In this document: one piece after another, positions 33,703 through 43,061 of the stretch
How positions within the stretch are numbered: the first letter of the stretch is position 1
Layout: every line of letters begins with the position of its first letter
Origin: Rhizorhabdus dicambivorans
GTDB lineage: Bacteria; Pseudomonadota; Alphaproteobacteria; Sphingomonadales; Sphingomonadaceae
Direction of reading: 5' to 3'
DNA: 64,000 nucleotides
NCBI RefSeq assembly: GCF_002355275.1
Contig: NZ_CP023449.1
Location: 1,280,001 to 1,344,000 of the forward strand
The notes under the pieces: generated by a model
The model's input: only the letters and a program-made list of their open reading frames with translations
What the model was told of the DNA's origin: nothing
Database searches by the model: none
Position numbers and translations under genes: made by a program

Positions 33703-35093
33703 CGCTCCTTCAGTGCCGACCGCATGGAATCGGTGAAGGGTTCGAGCAGATAGTCCAGAATGGTGCGTTCGCCGGTGACGATCGCCACGCTCGCGGGCAT
33801 GCCGGGGGCGAGGCGGACGTTGGGGCCGGCCTTGGCGAGATTCTCCGCGGGCACGGTTATCTCGACCAGGAAGAAGCTGATCCCGCTCTTCTCGTTGCTG
33901 CGTGCGTCGGCCGAGACGAGGCTGACCTTGCCTTCCACCGGGGCGACCTTGCGCTGGTTGTAGCCGAGCAGGGTCACGCTTGCCGGCATGCCCAGCTTCA
34001 CGTCGGTGATGTCGCGCGGCGACACCTCGGCGGAGACCACCAGCTGGGTGTGGGTCGGCACGATCTGCATCAGCGTCTGGCCGGCGCCGGCGACGCCGCC
34101 CTCGGTGAACTGGGTCAGGTTGAACACATAGCCCGCTACCGGTGCCCGGACCTCGGCCTGCTGGCGTTGCTGCAGCGCGGTGCGCAGCTTCGGTTCGGCA
34201 TCGGCAAGGCGTTCCTGCGAGGCGCGGATGCCATCCGAGACCTCGGTCTGATGGCGGTCCTCGAGCTGGGCGATCTGCAGCCTGATCTCGCCGATCGCCT
34301 GGCGCGCGCGCGCCATTTCGGACAGCATCGAGCCCTTCTGGCCCTTGACCTGCACGGCGCTGCGCTCGAGCGCGAGCAGCCGGCTGTTCGGCGCGTAGCC
34401 CTGGCGGCTGAGCTCACGGACGCCGTCCAGCTCCTCCCTGACCAGCCTGGCCTGATCGTCGATCGCCTGGGCTTGGATCCGCATCCCGCTGATCTGGGTC
34501 TCCAGCTGCTGAGCCTGGGAATTGAGCACCATCGCTTGGCTGCGATAGAGCGTCATTCGGCTCTGGAACAGGGTCTGCTGGCTCGCCAGCAGCGCGGCTA
34601 CCCGGGGATCGGCCGAGCGCGCGGTAAGATCGGCGGGGAAGGTCACGCTGGCGGCGTTCGCCGCCTCGGCCTGGAAACGGGCGATCTGCGCGTTGGCACT
34701 GTCGACGACGCTCTGGAAGATGTCGGCTGCCGCCTTGGTTTGGGTGTCGTCGAAACGGATCAGCAACTGGCCCTTGGCCACCTTCTGCCCCTCGCGCACC
34801 AGGATCTGGCGAACGATGCCGGGCTCGAGCCGGCTTAGATTCTTGCTGTTGTTCTCCACCCGGACGACGCCGGGGGCGAGCACCGCACCGGTGATGCTGA
34901 AGAAGGCTGCCCACAGCAGCAGGCCGGCCGCGAGCACCAGCACGAGCAGGCCGCCCATCATCATCGGCCGGCGCAGCTGGCGGTCCATCGCCGCCTGGTC
35001 GGCCCCTGGGCCGGTGGCGTAGTTGCCGGCGTCATCGTCCGGCAGCGGTTCCGCGCGGGTGAGCATCTTGCGCAGGTCGGGAAGGATGCTCAT
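33699..35093 (-). CDS. HlyD-family type I secretion adaptor
   Basis: 464 residues. A single N-terminal membrane helix (GGLLVLVLAAGLLLWAAFF) is followed by a lipoyl half (GIVRQILVREGQKVAKGQLL), long coiled coils (about 130-290), the second lipoyl half (EVRAPVAGYVFNL) and a C-terminal beta-barrel region (LGMPASVTLLGYN). It is the periplasmic adaptor (PrsE-like) of an ABC type I exporter. It is coupled by four-base overlaps to the ABC gene upstream and the sulfotransferase downstream. Confidence 0.94.
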   Translation of the reverse strand: MSILPDLRKMLTRAEPLPDDDAGNYATGPGADQAAMDRQLRRPMMMGGLLVLVLAAGLLLWAAFFSITGAVLAPGVVRVENNSKNLSRLEPGIVRQILVREGQKVAKGQLLIRFDDTQTKAAADIFQSVVDSANAQIARFQAEAANAASVTFPADLTARSADPRVAALLASQQTLFQSRMTLYRSQAMVLNSQAQQLETQISGMRIQAQAIDDQARLVREELDGVRELSRQGYAPNSRLLALERSAVQVKGQKGSMLSEMARARQAIGEIRLQIAQLEDRHQTEVSDGIRASQERLADAEPKLRTALQQRQQAEVRAPVAGYVFNLTQFTEGGVAGAGQTLMQIVPTHTQLVVSAEVSPRDITDVKLGMPASVTLLGYNQRKVAPVEGKVSLVSADARSNEKSGISFFLVEITVPAENLAKAGPNVRLAPGMPASVAIVTGERTILDYLLEPFTDSMRSALKER

Positions 35094-36820
35094 GGCTTGG
35101 CCTCCGCCAGGGTCGGGCGCTGTGGCGGTTGCTGTGCCGGCGGAGCGATGGCGCGCATCACCTCGTCGCGCGGCGCGAAGCGCTCGATCCGCCCGTTACG
35201 GACCAGCATCAGCTTGTCGGCCTGCGCCAGCACGCTGGGCTTGTGAGAGACCATCACGATGGTCGTGCCCCGCTCCCGCAGGCCCTTGATCGCCTGGTCC
35301 AGCGCGGCTTCGCCATCAGCGTCCAGATTGGCGTTGGGCTCGTCGAGCACGATCAGCTTGGGGTCGCCGAACAGCGTGCGGGCCAGGCCCACCCGCTGGC
35401 GCTGGCCCGCCGAAAGGATCGACCCGCCCTCGCCAAGTTCGGTGTCATAGCCCTTGGGAAGGCGCAGGATCAGGTCATGCGCGCCCGCCGCCTGCGCCGC
35501 ACGGACGATGTCCGCGTCGTTCGCATCGGGCAGGAAGCGGCAGATATTGTTGCGCACCGTGCCGGCGAACAGCTCGGTGTCCTGGGGCTGATAGGCGACA
35601 TGGCGGCCGAAGTCGCCACGGTCCCAGCTGTAGACGTCGGCGCCGTCGAGCCGGACGGTGCCGGCAGTCGGTTTCCAGATGCCGACCATCAGGCGCAACA
35701 GTGTCGACTTGCCCGCGCCCGAAGGGCCGATGACCCCGACCATCTCGCCGGGCTGGATCAGGAAGGTGGCGCCGGCCAGGATCAGCGATGACGCGCCGCT
35801 TGTGCCGAAATTGACCCCTTCGAAGGTGATACGGCCTTGCGGGGCCGGCAGCTGGGTGGTCGGCGCAGGCGCTTCATAGTCGTTCAGCACCTTTTCGAGC
35901 CGGCCATAGGCCTGCGACGTTTCCAGCAAGCTCTTCCACGAGCCGACGATCCGTTCGAACGGCGCCAGCGCCCGCGAGGCGAGGATCATGTTGGCAAACA
36001 GAAGGGCCGAGGAGATCGAGCCTTCGATCACCAGCCAGGCGCCCAGGCCGATTGTGGCGATCTGGATGAACATCCGAATGAAGCGGATCGCGTTGGAATA
36101 GAAGCTCGCCCGATGGTTCGCGACGATCGTCATCTGTAGCGAGGTCTGGCGATACTGCGCCCATGACCTGCCGAGCGTCGGTAGCATGCCCAGGGCGCGG
36201 ACCACCTCCGAATTGCGCAGCGCCGCATCGGTGAAGCTGTAGCTCTTGATGGCCGCGCCATTGGCTTCGCCGAGCGCGGCGTGGGTTGCGCGATCCTGCA
36301 GGTAGGCCAGGATCAGCAGGACGACGCCGCCCACCAGCGTCAGTGTGCCGATCCACGGATCGACGATGAAAAGGAGGCCCAGGAAGATCGGTATCCAGGG
36401 CAGGTCGAACAGCACCGAGATGGCCGGGCCGGCGATCGACTGGCGGATATTGTCGAGATCGCGCAGGGCCTGGGCGTGCGATCCGCCCATCCGTCGGACG
36501 ACGAGGTCGAACAGCGCCGCGAAGGTGGGGCTGGCGAGCTGGCGGTCGAAGGTGATGGAGAAATTGGTCAGCACCTGGGCGCGATAATGGTCGAGCAGGC
36601 CGGAGATCAGGAACACGAACAGTGCGCCGACGGTCAGCACCAGCAGGGTGGATCCGCTGTGGCTGTACAGCACGCGCGAATAGATCTGGTTGGTGTAGAT
36701 GGGAAGCGCGAGGTAGAGCAGGTTGCTGGCCAGGCTGAACAGCGCGGCGAAAATGAACGAACTTTTTCCCTTCGCCAGCGCGTCGGTAATGATGTTCTTC
36801 TGGGAAAAGACGGACAACAT
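35090..36820 (-). CDS. type I secretion ABC transporter, permease/ATPase
   Basis: 576 residues. The transmembrane half (about 1-300, six helices) lacks a C39 peptidase domain, as in PrsD/RsaD-type exporters of RTX proteins. The ATPase half has Walker A GPSGAGKSTLLRL, signature LSAGQRQRVGLAR, Walker B LIVLDEPNANLD and the H-loop VSHKPS. It energises export of substrates with C-terminal signals; the RTX protein at 31340-32545 is the nearest candidate. A Pro/Gln-rich tail ends the protein. Confidence 0.95.
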   Translation of the reverse strand: MLSVFSQKNIITDALAKGKSSFIFAALFSLASNLLYLALPIYTNQIYSRVLYSHSGSTLLVLTVGALFVFLISGLLDHYRAQVLTNFSITFDRQLASPTFAALFDLVVRRMGGSHAQALRDLDNIRQSIAGPAISVLFDLPWIPIFLGLLFIVDPWIGTLTLVGGVVLLILAYLQDRATHAALGEANGAAIKSYSFTDAALRNSEVVRALGMLPTLGRSWAQYRQTSLQMTIVANHRASFYSNAIRFIRMFIQIATIGLGAWLVIEGSISSALLFANMILASRALAPFERIVGSWKSLLETSQAYGRLEKVLNDYEAPAPTTQLPAPQGRITFEGVNFGTSGASSLILAGATFLIQPGEMVGVIGPSGAGKSTLLRLMVGIWKPTAGTVRLDGADVYSWDRGDFGRHVAYQPQDTELFAGTVRNNICRFLPDANDADIVRAAQAAGAHDLILRLPKGYDTELGEGGSILSAGQRQRVGLARTLFGDPKLIVLDEPNANLDADGEAALDQAIKGLRERGTTIVMVSHKPSVLAQADKLMLVRNGRIERFAPRDEVMRAIAPPAQQPPQRPTLAEAKP

Positions 36821-36910
36821 CGCGCGGTCAATATCCTGAATATGGCATGCGCCGGCTGGCCCATGCGGCCCTGGCTCTTATCATCACGGCCGCCGAGCGG
36901 TTAAGGCTTT

Positions 36911-38545
36911 TCATCGCGGGTCGCCTTCGCGGGGCGGCGGGGCGCCATAATCGCCGACGATCGGCGGCAGGCGATCGCCGGTGATCAGCGTGCTGTCGGC
37001 GATCGGCACCAGCGGCGCATCGGTGTAACTCTTGTCCGGCAAAGGCGGTAGCGCTGGCTGGCCCGTCGGCTTGGGCTGGTCGAGGCCGCGCAACTCGGTC
37101 TTCGGCGGTGCATAGGGGCTCGCCGACCCGACGCGGTCGAGCAGCATCACTACCGGCTCGGTGGGGGAGATGCCGCGCCAGCGCACCTTCTTGAATTCGG
37201 CCTCCGGATCCCTGGCCGGGATCGCCGAATTGACGGTGCGGGCATCTAGCCGGCCCATTGCGAGCAGCAGTTCGGCCCGGGCCAGATATTCCTGGAAGCG
37301 GTTGTTGAGCAGGGTAAGCTGCGATGAAGCCAGTTCCTGCTCGGCGTTCAGCACCTCGATCGTGCTGCGCAGGCCGAATTGTTCTTCGCGCTGCATGCCG
37401 GCAAAGGCGATCTGTGCCGCCTGGACCTGCCGCGTGCCCGAGACCACCGCGATTCGCGATGCACCGAGCTGGTTCCAGGCGATCACCACATCCTGCATCG
37501 CTGCGCGACGCTGCCCGTCGAGCGCCGCCTGCTGGGCATTGTTGATGTCCTCGGCCTGACGGATCCGCGACCGGATCGCGCCACCCTGGAACAGGGGCTG
37601 GGTGATCGTCAGCTGCGCCGTCACCTCCGTCCGGAACTCGCGCCGGTCGAACGGCGATAGCTGGCCGACCTTTCCCGCCTCGGCGGTGATCGTGGCGGTA
37701 GGGCGCTGATTGCCGCGCTGTACCGCGACATTGGCGCGCGAGGCTTCCTCGGCATGGCGGGCCGCGCCGATATTGGCATTCTCGGCTTCGGCGACCATGA
37801 ACGCCTCGTCGATCGAAGCCGGCAGGCCTGGCAGTTCGGGCAAGGGTGCGAGATCGCCGGGCTCATGTCCCACGACGGCCAGATAGTCTCCCCGGCTGAT
37901 CGCGAGCTGGGCCTCCGCATTGGCGAGCTGGCTCTCGCCTGCGGCCAGGCGCGCGTCGGCCTGCGCGACATCGGTTATCGTTACGTCGCGGACCCTGCGC
38001 TTGGCACGGCGTTCGGCGAACTGCGCGCGCAATGCCTCGACATTCTGGCGCGCCACCTCCACCCGCTGGCGATCGCGGAGTACCGCGGCATAGGAGGAGA
38101 TGGTATCGCGGATCACTTCGCCCTCGGTGCGGCGCAGCACCTCCTCGCTGTTGCGGACATTGGCGCGTGCCTGGGCCAGCTGGCCGCGGAAACGCCCGCC
38201 CGAATAGACCGGCTGGCGAACGTTGACCGACAGTGAGCCGTCATTCGCGTCCGCGCTCAATTCGCGCAGCTTGGTGTAATTATAGTTGCCGACGGCATTG
38301 ATCGAGATCGACGGCCCATATTGGGCGCGTGTCTGGACATATTGCTCGTTGGTGCCCTTCTGGCGATAGCGCTGCTCGACCAGCGCCGGATTCCTGGCAT
38401 AGGCGGCCTCGACCGCATCCATCAGCGTCTCGGCCGTGGCGGGCGCCGTCGTCCATAGCAGGCTCACGCCCACCAGCAGCGGCGACATGCGCCACCGTCT
38501 GGAACGTCCTGATCTATTGCAGGTCCGGTCGATGTCGAAAGTCAT
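36911..38545 (-). CDS. TolC-family outer-membrane channel protein
   Basis: About 544 residues from the ATG at 38545 (alternative ATG at 38488). A signal peptide MSPLLVGVSLLWTTAPATAE is visible, then the two TolC-type repeats (TLMDAVEAAYARNPALVEQRY and ITQPLFQGGAIRSRIRQAEDINNAQQA) with long helices and YSGGRFRGQLAQARANVRN. A ~90-residue Pro-rich C-terminal extension follows. It lies 90 bases upstream of the ABC gene, making a complete three-part type I secretion system. The longer upstream frame has no start support. Confidence 0.92.
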   Translation of the reverse strand: MTFDIDRTCNRSGRSRRWRMSPLLVGVSLLWTTAPATAETLMDAVEAAYARNPALVEQRYRQKGTNEQYVQTRAQYGPSISINAVGNYNYTKLRELSADANDGSLSVNVRQPVYSGGRFRGQLAQARANVRNSEEVLRRTEGEVIRDTISSYAAVLRDRQRVEVARQNVEALRAQFAERRAKRRVRDVTITDVAQADARLAAGESQLANAEAQLAISRGDYLAVVGHEPGDLAPLPELPGLPASIDEAFMVAEAENANIGAARHAEEASRANVAVQRGNQRPTATITAEAGKVGQLSPFDRREFRTEVTAQLTITQPLFQGGAIRSRIRQAEDINNAQQAALDGQRRAAMQDVVIAWNQLGASRIAVVSGTRQVQAAQIAFAGMQREEQFGLRSTIEVLNAEQELASSQLTLLNNRFQEYLARAELLLAMGRLDARTVNSAIPARDPEAEFKKVRWRGISPTEPVVMLLDRVGSASPYAPPKTELRGLDQPKPTGQPALPPLPDKSYTDAPLVPIADSTLITGDRLPPIVGDYGAPPPREGDPR

Positions 38546-38796
38546 CCAATATGCCGCCCCGTTTCGCCGACGGCTCCACCGCGGCATGTGCTTCATGCCG
38601 GGGCGCCCCCATAGCTGCCTTTGCGCGGCTGTCAATTGCGATCCTAGCCTTGCTCCAGCCTTAACGGCTTGCCTTGAAACATGGTTTCTTCCAAGAGGCC
38701 GCTTTTTGCGGCGGCCCCTATGGTTCGTCGACGAGAGATACGCCGGATGCCCGCTGCCTATTCCGCCCATCGCCGCCGCATGATAGCGAGCATCGC

Positions 38797-41700
38797 ATGA
38801 CGGGGGGATTTTGGCGCCGGCGCGCGATACGACGCGCCTTCCTGAAAGCCAGCGCCGCCCGGGACAGCGGGCGCTGGCGGGAGGCCGCCGCGCACTATCG
38901 CCGCTATCTGGTCCACCGGCCCGACGATTTCGCGATCTGGGTCCAGCTTGGCCATATGCTCGGCGAAAGCGGGGACCTGACGGGCGCCGACCTCGCCTAT
39001 CGCACCGCTCATAGCCTGCGGCCAGACGACGCCGATCTTGCCCTGTGCCGCGGCCATCTTGCCCGGCGGACCGGGGAGGTCGACGCCGCTATCGGTTTCT
39101 ACCGGCACAGTTTCGAGCTCGACGGCAATCCCCGTGCCGGGCAGGCGCTGGACGAGTTGCTCCCGCCCGAGCCCGAGCCCGAAGCCGAGCCCGAACCGGA
39201 ACCTGAAGCCGAACCCGAGCCTCAGCCTGACCCGGAGCCGGAGCCCGGTCCCAGGGGCGGCCATATCGAGGGCTGGTATGAGCGCTCCGTTTCCGGTGTG
39301 CTCCTGCCGTTTGGCGACGAGCGGCCGACCGTGGAGTTCCGTGCCGGCGACCGATCGGTCGCGCGGACGCGCGCTCACCCTCGCGAGGAGGATGGCGCGC
39401 TGTTCTTCCGCGCGCTGCTCGATATCGACCTGGGCGAGAATGGCGAGGGGGTGGAAGTCACAGCCCATCGCTTGCCCGATGGCGCGCCGCTCGATCCCGG
39501 CCCGATCCTCCTCTTCCCGCCCTCGCGTCATCCGGAGGATCATCCGATCGCCTGGTCGGTGCCTGCTGAGATCGTCAAGCCGCTCGATCTGTCTGCCGGA
39601 AGCGAGGTGGCGCTGCTCGTCACCCACAGTCGCACCGGCAAGATCAAGCCGCATGTCCTGCCCTATCTCCGCGCGCTGAAGGCCGCGGGGCTCGGGGTGT
39701 TCGTGATCGCGACGGTGGATCGGCCGGTTGATCTGCCCCGCGAGTTGATCGAGGCCGCCGACGCGGTGATGGTCCGCCGCAACGCCGGCTATGATTTCGG
39801 CGCGTGGGCGCATGCGCTGCGCCTCCACCCCCGCCTCTACGGCGCCAGCACGCTCTATCTGCTCAACGACAGCGTGCTGCCGGCCCGTGACGACGCCCGC
39901 ATCGCGGAACTGATCGACAGGGTCCGCGCCAGCAAGGCCGATCTCGTCGGCCTAACCGAAAGTCATGAATGGCGCTGGCACGTGCAGAGCTATTTCCTGG
40001 CGATCAAGCCCCGGCTACTGACCTCGCGGCATTTCCACGCGTTCATGAACGACATCAGGCTGCTTACCCGCAAGGATCATGTGATCCGGGCCTATGAGGT
40101 GCGGTTGGCCGAGATGACCGAGCAGATCGGCCTGGATGTCGACCTGCTCTATGCCAGCGCGACGGCGATCAATCCCACCCTGTTCGGCTGGCGCGACCTG
40201 CTCGCCGCGGGCATGCCGTTCGTCAAGCTGCTGCTGCTGCGCGGCCAGTTCGAGGATATCGACATCACCGGCTGGCAGAAGGTTCTGGCCGATGCCGGGT
40301 TCGATGTCGCTCTGGCCGAGGCAGTGATCGCCGCCGCCGCGGAGGAAGGGCCGATCGACGATGGCGGACGCCTGCTCGCGCGTCGGGTGCCGGCGGGCGT
40401 CCATGTCGAAACGCCGCTCAAGATATCCTTCTTCGGCCCGTGGAACTATGACAACGGCCTGGGTGCCGCGAGCCGGGGGATCATCGCCGCGATCCGGCGG
40501 ACCGGAGCGCTGCTGAGCCTTCACCCGATCAAACAGCCCTTCCATATCCACAAGCCGCTGGCACCACCGGTCGACATCGTCGATTTCGAGGAGCCTGCCG
40601 ATATCGCCGTGGTGCATCTCAACCCCGACAGCTGGCACCTGCTGACCGATGAGCAGCGCGGGGCGATCGCCGCCGCTGGCAAGCGGATCGGCTATTGGGT
40701 CTGGGAGATGGGGCATATCCCCCCGGCCTGGCGCCGCAATTTCGGCGCGGTCGACCGGATCTGGGCGCCGAGCCATTATTGTGCCGAGCTGTTCGCGACC
40801 GAGGCTAATGTCCCCGTCGACGTCGTGCCGCATGTCGTGCCGGTGCCCGAGCCCGTGGCGCTCGACCGCGCCGGGGCGCTCGCACGGCTGGGCCTGCCGG
40901 CCGATCGCCGCACGATCCTCTATGTGTTCGACGGATCGAGCTATCTGGTCCGCAAGAACCCGGCCGCGCTGGTCCGCGCTTTTTCGGCATCGGGGCTGGC
41001 GGAAGAGGGCTGGTCGCTGTTGCTGAAGACCAAGCATCTCCACGACCGGCCCGAGGAGGGTGAGGCTTTCCGCGCGCTTGCCGAGGGCAGCGAGGGCGTG
41101 GTTCTGATCGACCGGTCGATGGCCGCCGACGAACTCGCCGAGCTGACCGCGCTGGCCGATCTCTACGCGTCGCCGCATTGTTCGGAAGGCTTCGGCCTGA
41201 CGATCGCCGAGGCGATGGCGGCGGGCAAGCCGGTGGTGGCGACCGACTTTGGCGGCAGCCGCGATTTCGTTGACGCCTCGGTAGGCTGGCCGGTCAAGGC
41301 GCATCCCTGGCGGCTCGATCAGGATTTCGGCCATTATACCGAGGGCGGCGAATGGGCGCGGATCGACGAGCCGGCGCTCACCACGGCGCTGATCCGCGCG
41401 GCGAGGGCGATCGAGGCGGGTGACGCCGGCAAGAAGCGGGGCAAGGGCGCCGCCGCGCGGGCGCGGATTGCCGCGCTGCTTTCCTATGAGGCCGTGGCGG
41501 AGAAGATCGCGGCCAGCTTCCAGGCGGTGCGGAGCGAGCCGGTCGAGACGGGCGGCGCGCATATCGCTTCCGATCTGTCGATGGGCATGGCGGTCGAGGA
41601 TGCGGTGTTCGGCCCCGCGCTGCGGGTGGTGGCGCTGGCGCCGGACGGCGCGCTCGATACGCTCCTGCCGGAGGACCTGCCCATCGATCGCGACAGCTGG

Positions 41701-43020
41701 GTCCTGCTCGCGCCGCGCGACGCGGTGCTGGCGCCCCTGATCGAGCGTGAGTGGCGGGCGGCCGCCGCAGCGCGGCCCGATGCCGGCATCTTCTATGGCG
41801 ACGATTTCGCCGCGGGCGAGGAACGCGGGCTCGATCAGCTTCGGCTCAAGCCCGCCTTCGACCTGACCCTGCTCGCCGCGCAGGACTATATCGGCGCGCC
41901 GCTGATCGTCCGCGCCTCGGTCCTGGCCGAACTGGGCCTGCGTCCGGAAATGGGCGCGGCGCTGTTGGACGACCTGATCCTGCGCGCGCACCACGCCGGC
42001 ACCTCGATCGTCCGGATTCCCAAGGTTTTGTTGGGCTATCCGGGACGGCGCCCGCGAGTCGATCCGGCGGTGCGCGCTACGATGCTCGCCCGGCAGCCGC
42101 TGTTCGGCCATGTCCGTTTCAAGCCCGGCCGCGCGCCGGGCAGCCTTGCCCAGGTCCGCGATTTCGGGCGCGACCATCCGGCGGTGACTTTGCTCATCCC
42201 GACCAGGCGGAGCAAGCTGCCGGGCGGCCGGACCGTCTATGTCGAACGGCTGCTGAAGGCGATCGCCACCACCGACTGGCCGATGGACCGGCTGACCGTG
42301 ATCGTCGGCGACGACATCGCCGGCGAACCGGCCTGGGCAAGCCAGCCTTGGCCCTTCGCCCTGCGCCGCATCGAGACGCTGCGCGGGCCCGGCGAGCCCT
42401 TCAACTATGCCGGCAAGATGAACCTGCTCTGGCGCGCGGCAGAGACCGACCAGATCGTGATGATGAACGATGATCTGCTGCCGGCCGAACCTGGCTGGCT
42501 GGCGGCGCTGATCGGCTTCTCAGTCGACGAGACGGTCGGCGGGGTGGGCGCGCGGCTGCTCTATGCCGATGGCAGGCTTCAGCATGCGGGGATCATCCCG
42601 GCGCTCGGCGCGGTGGCCCACGCCTGGGCCATGCGCGCGAAGAGTGGGGGCACCTATCAGAATTGGGCGCTGGTCCAGCGCGAGTGGTCCGCCGTCACCG
42701 GCGCGCTGTTCGCGACCCGCCGCACGCTGATGGAGGAGATCGGCGGTTTCGACGAGCAGTTCACGCTCGAATATAACGACGTCGACCTGTGCCTGCGGCT
42801 GCGCGCGCTGGGCTATCGGATCGTCTGCACGCCGGAGGCGGAGATGGTCCATGCCGAGAAGGCTTCGCGTGGCGAGATGCCGGTGGCGGGTGAGCAGTTC
42901 GCCGCCTTCCTGTTGCGCTGGGGGGCGTGGCTGGCCCAGGACCCGTCCTGGCATCCGGGCCTGCGCCGCGATCTGTTCGATGTCGTGCCGGCGGACGAGC
43001 CCGGCGCCTGGTATCGATAA
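38797..43020 (+). CDS. giant TPR/glycosyltransferase fusion (RgpF-like + GT4 + GT2)
   Basis: About 1407 residues from the ATG at 38797. Residues 15-115 are TPR-like (WREAAAHYRRYLVHRPDD, LTGADLAYRTAHSLRPDDAD). An acidic Pro-Glu linker spans about 122-152. A short beta-module (about 155-250) comes next, then an RgpF-like part (about 275-530: RNAGYDFGAWAHAL, LYLLNDSVL). A GT-B/GT4 domain lies at about 540-900 (ISFFGPWNYDNGLGAASRG, SPHCSEGFGLTIAEAMAAG). A GT2-like domain begins near 1130 (VTLLIPTRRS, NYAGKMNLLWRAA, MMNDDLLP, GGFDEQFTLEYNDVDLCLR). It probably builds several linkages of one polysaccharide. Divergent from the TolC-like gene. Confidence 0.8.
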   Translation: MTGGFWRRRAIRRAFLKASAARDSGRWREAAAHYRRYLVHRPDDFAIWVQLGHMLGESGDLTGADLAYRTAHSLRPDDADLALCRGHLARRTGEVDAAIGFYRHSFELDGNPRAGQALDELLPPEPEPEAEPEPEPEAEPEPQPDPEPEPGPRGGHIEGWYERSVSGVLLPFGDERPTVEFRAGDRSVARTRAHPREEDGALFFRALLDIDLGENGEGVEVTAHRLPDGAPLDPGPILLFPPSRHPEDHPIAWSVPAEIVKPLDLSAGSEVALLVTHSRTGKIKPHVLPYLRALKAAGLGVFVIATVDRPVDLPRELIEAADAVMVRRNAGYDFGAWAHALRLHPRLYGASTLYLLNDSVLPARDDARIAELIDRVRASKADLVGLTESHEWRWHVQSYFLAIKPRLLTSRHFHAFMNDIRLLTRKDHVIRAYEVRLAEMTEQIGLDVDLLYASATAINPTLFGWRDLLAAGMPFVKLLLLRGQFEDIDITGWQKVLADAGFDVALAEAVIAAAAEEGPIDDGGRLLARRVPAGVHVETPLKISFFGPWNYDNGLGAASRGIIAAIRRTGALLSLHPIKQPFHIHKPLAPPVDIVDFEEPADIAVVHLNPDSWHLLTDEQRGAIAAAGKRIGYWVWEMGHIPPAWRRNFGAVDRIWAPSHYCAELFATEANVPVDVVPHVVPVPEPVALDRAGALARLGLPADRRTILYVFDGSSYLVRKNPAALVRAFSASGLAEEGWSLLLKTKHLHDRPEEGEAFRALAEGSEGVVLIDRSMAADELAELTALADLYASPHCSEGFGLTIAEAMAAGKPVVATDFGGSRDFVDASVGWPVKAHPWRLDQDFGHYTEGGEWARIDEPALTTALIRAARAIEAGDAGKKRGKGAAARARIAALLSYEAVAEKIAASFQAVRSEPVETGGAHIASDLSMGMAVEDAVFGPALRVVALAPDGALDTLLPEDLPIDRDSWVLLAPRDAVLAPLIEREWRAAAAARPDAGIFYGDDFAAGEERGLDQLRLKPAFDLTLLAAQDYIGAPLIVRASVLAELGLRPEMGAALLDDLILRAHHAGTSIVRIPKVLLGYPGRRPRVDPAVRATMLARQPLFGHVRFKPGRAPGSLAQVRDFGRDHPAVTLLIPTRRSKLPGGRTVYVERLLKAIATTDWPMDRLTVIVGDDIAGEPAWASQPWPFALRRIETLRGPGEPFNYAGKMNLLWRAAETDQIVMMNDDLLPAEPGWLAALIGFSVDETVGGVGARLLYADGRLQHAGIIPALGAVAHAWAMRAKSGGTYQNWALVQREWSAVTGALFATRRTLMEEIGGFDEQFTLEYNDVDLCLRLRALGYRIVCTPEAEMVHAEKASRGEMPVAGEQFAAFLLRWGAWLAQDPSWHPGLRRDLFDVVPADEPGAWYR
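39163..39252 (+). repeat. Pro-Glu repeat linker (coding)
   Basis: A ~30-residue stretch of alternating Pro and Glu/Ala (PEPEPEAEPEPEPEAEPEP and continuing) encoded by degenerate CCC-GAG type dipeptide codons, joining the TPR part to the sugar-transfer domains of the giant protein. Such stiff acidic linkers also occur in TonB-like proteins. The codons vary, so the repeat is kept at protein level. Confidence 0.8.
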
Positions 43021-43061
43021 AAGGCCTAGGATCGCCCGATCCGAGCGGCTAACCCGGCAGG

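Noticed and set aside
39163-39252. Microsatellite or phase-variable tract
   Set aside because: The Pro-Glu repeat uses varied codons, so it is not a slip-prone simple repeat.
40015-42177. 720-codon minus-strand frame
   Set aside because: Antisense of the giant TPR/GT fusion; no recognisable motifs and typical GC-shadow residues.
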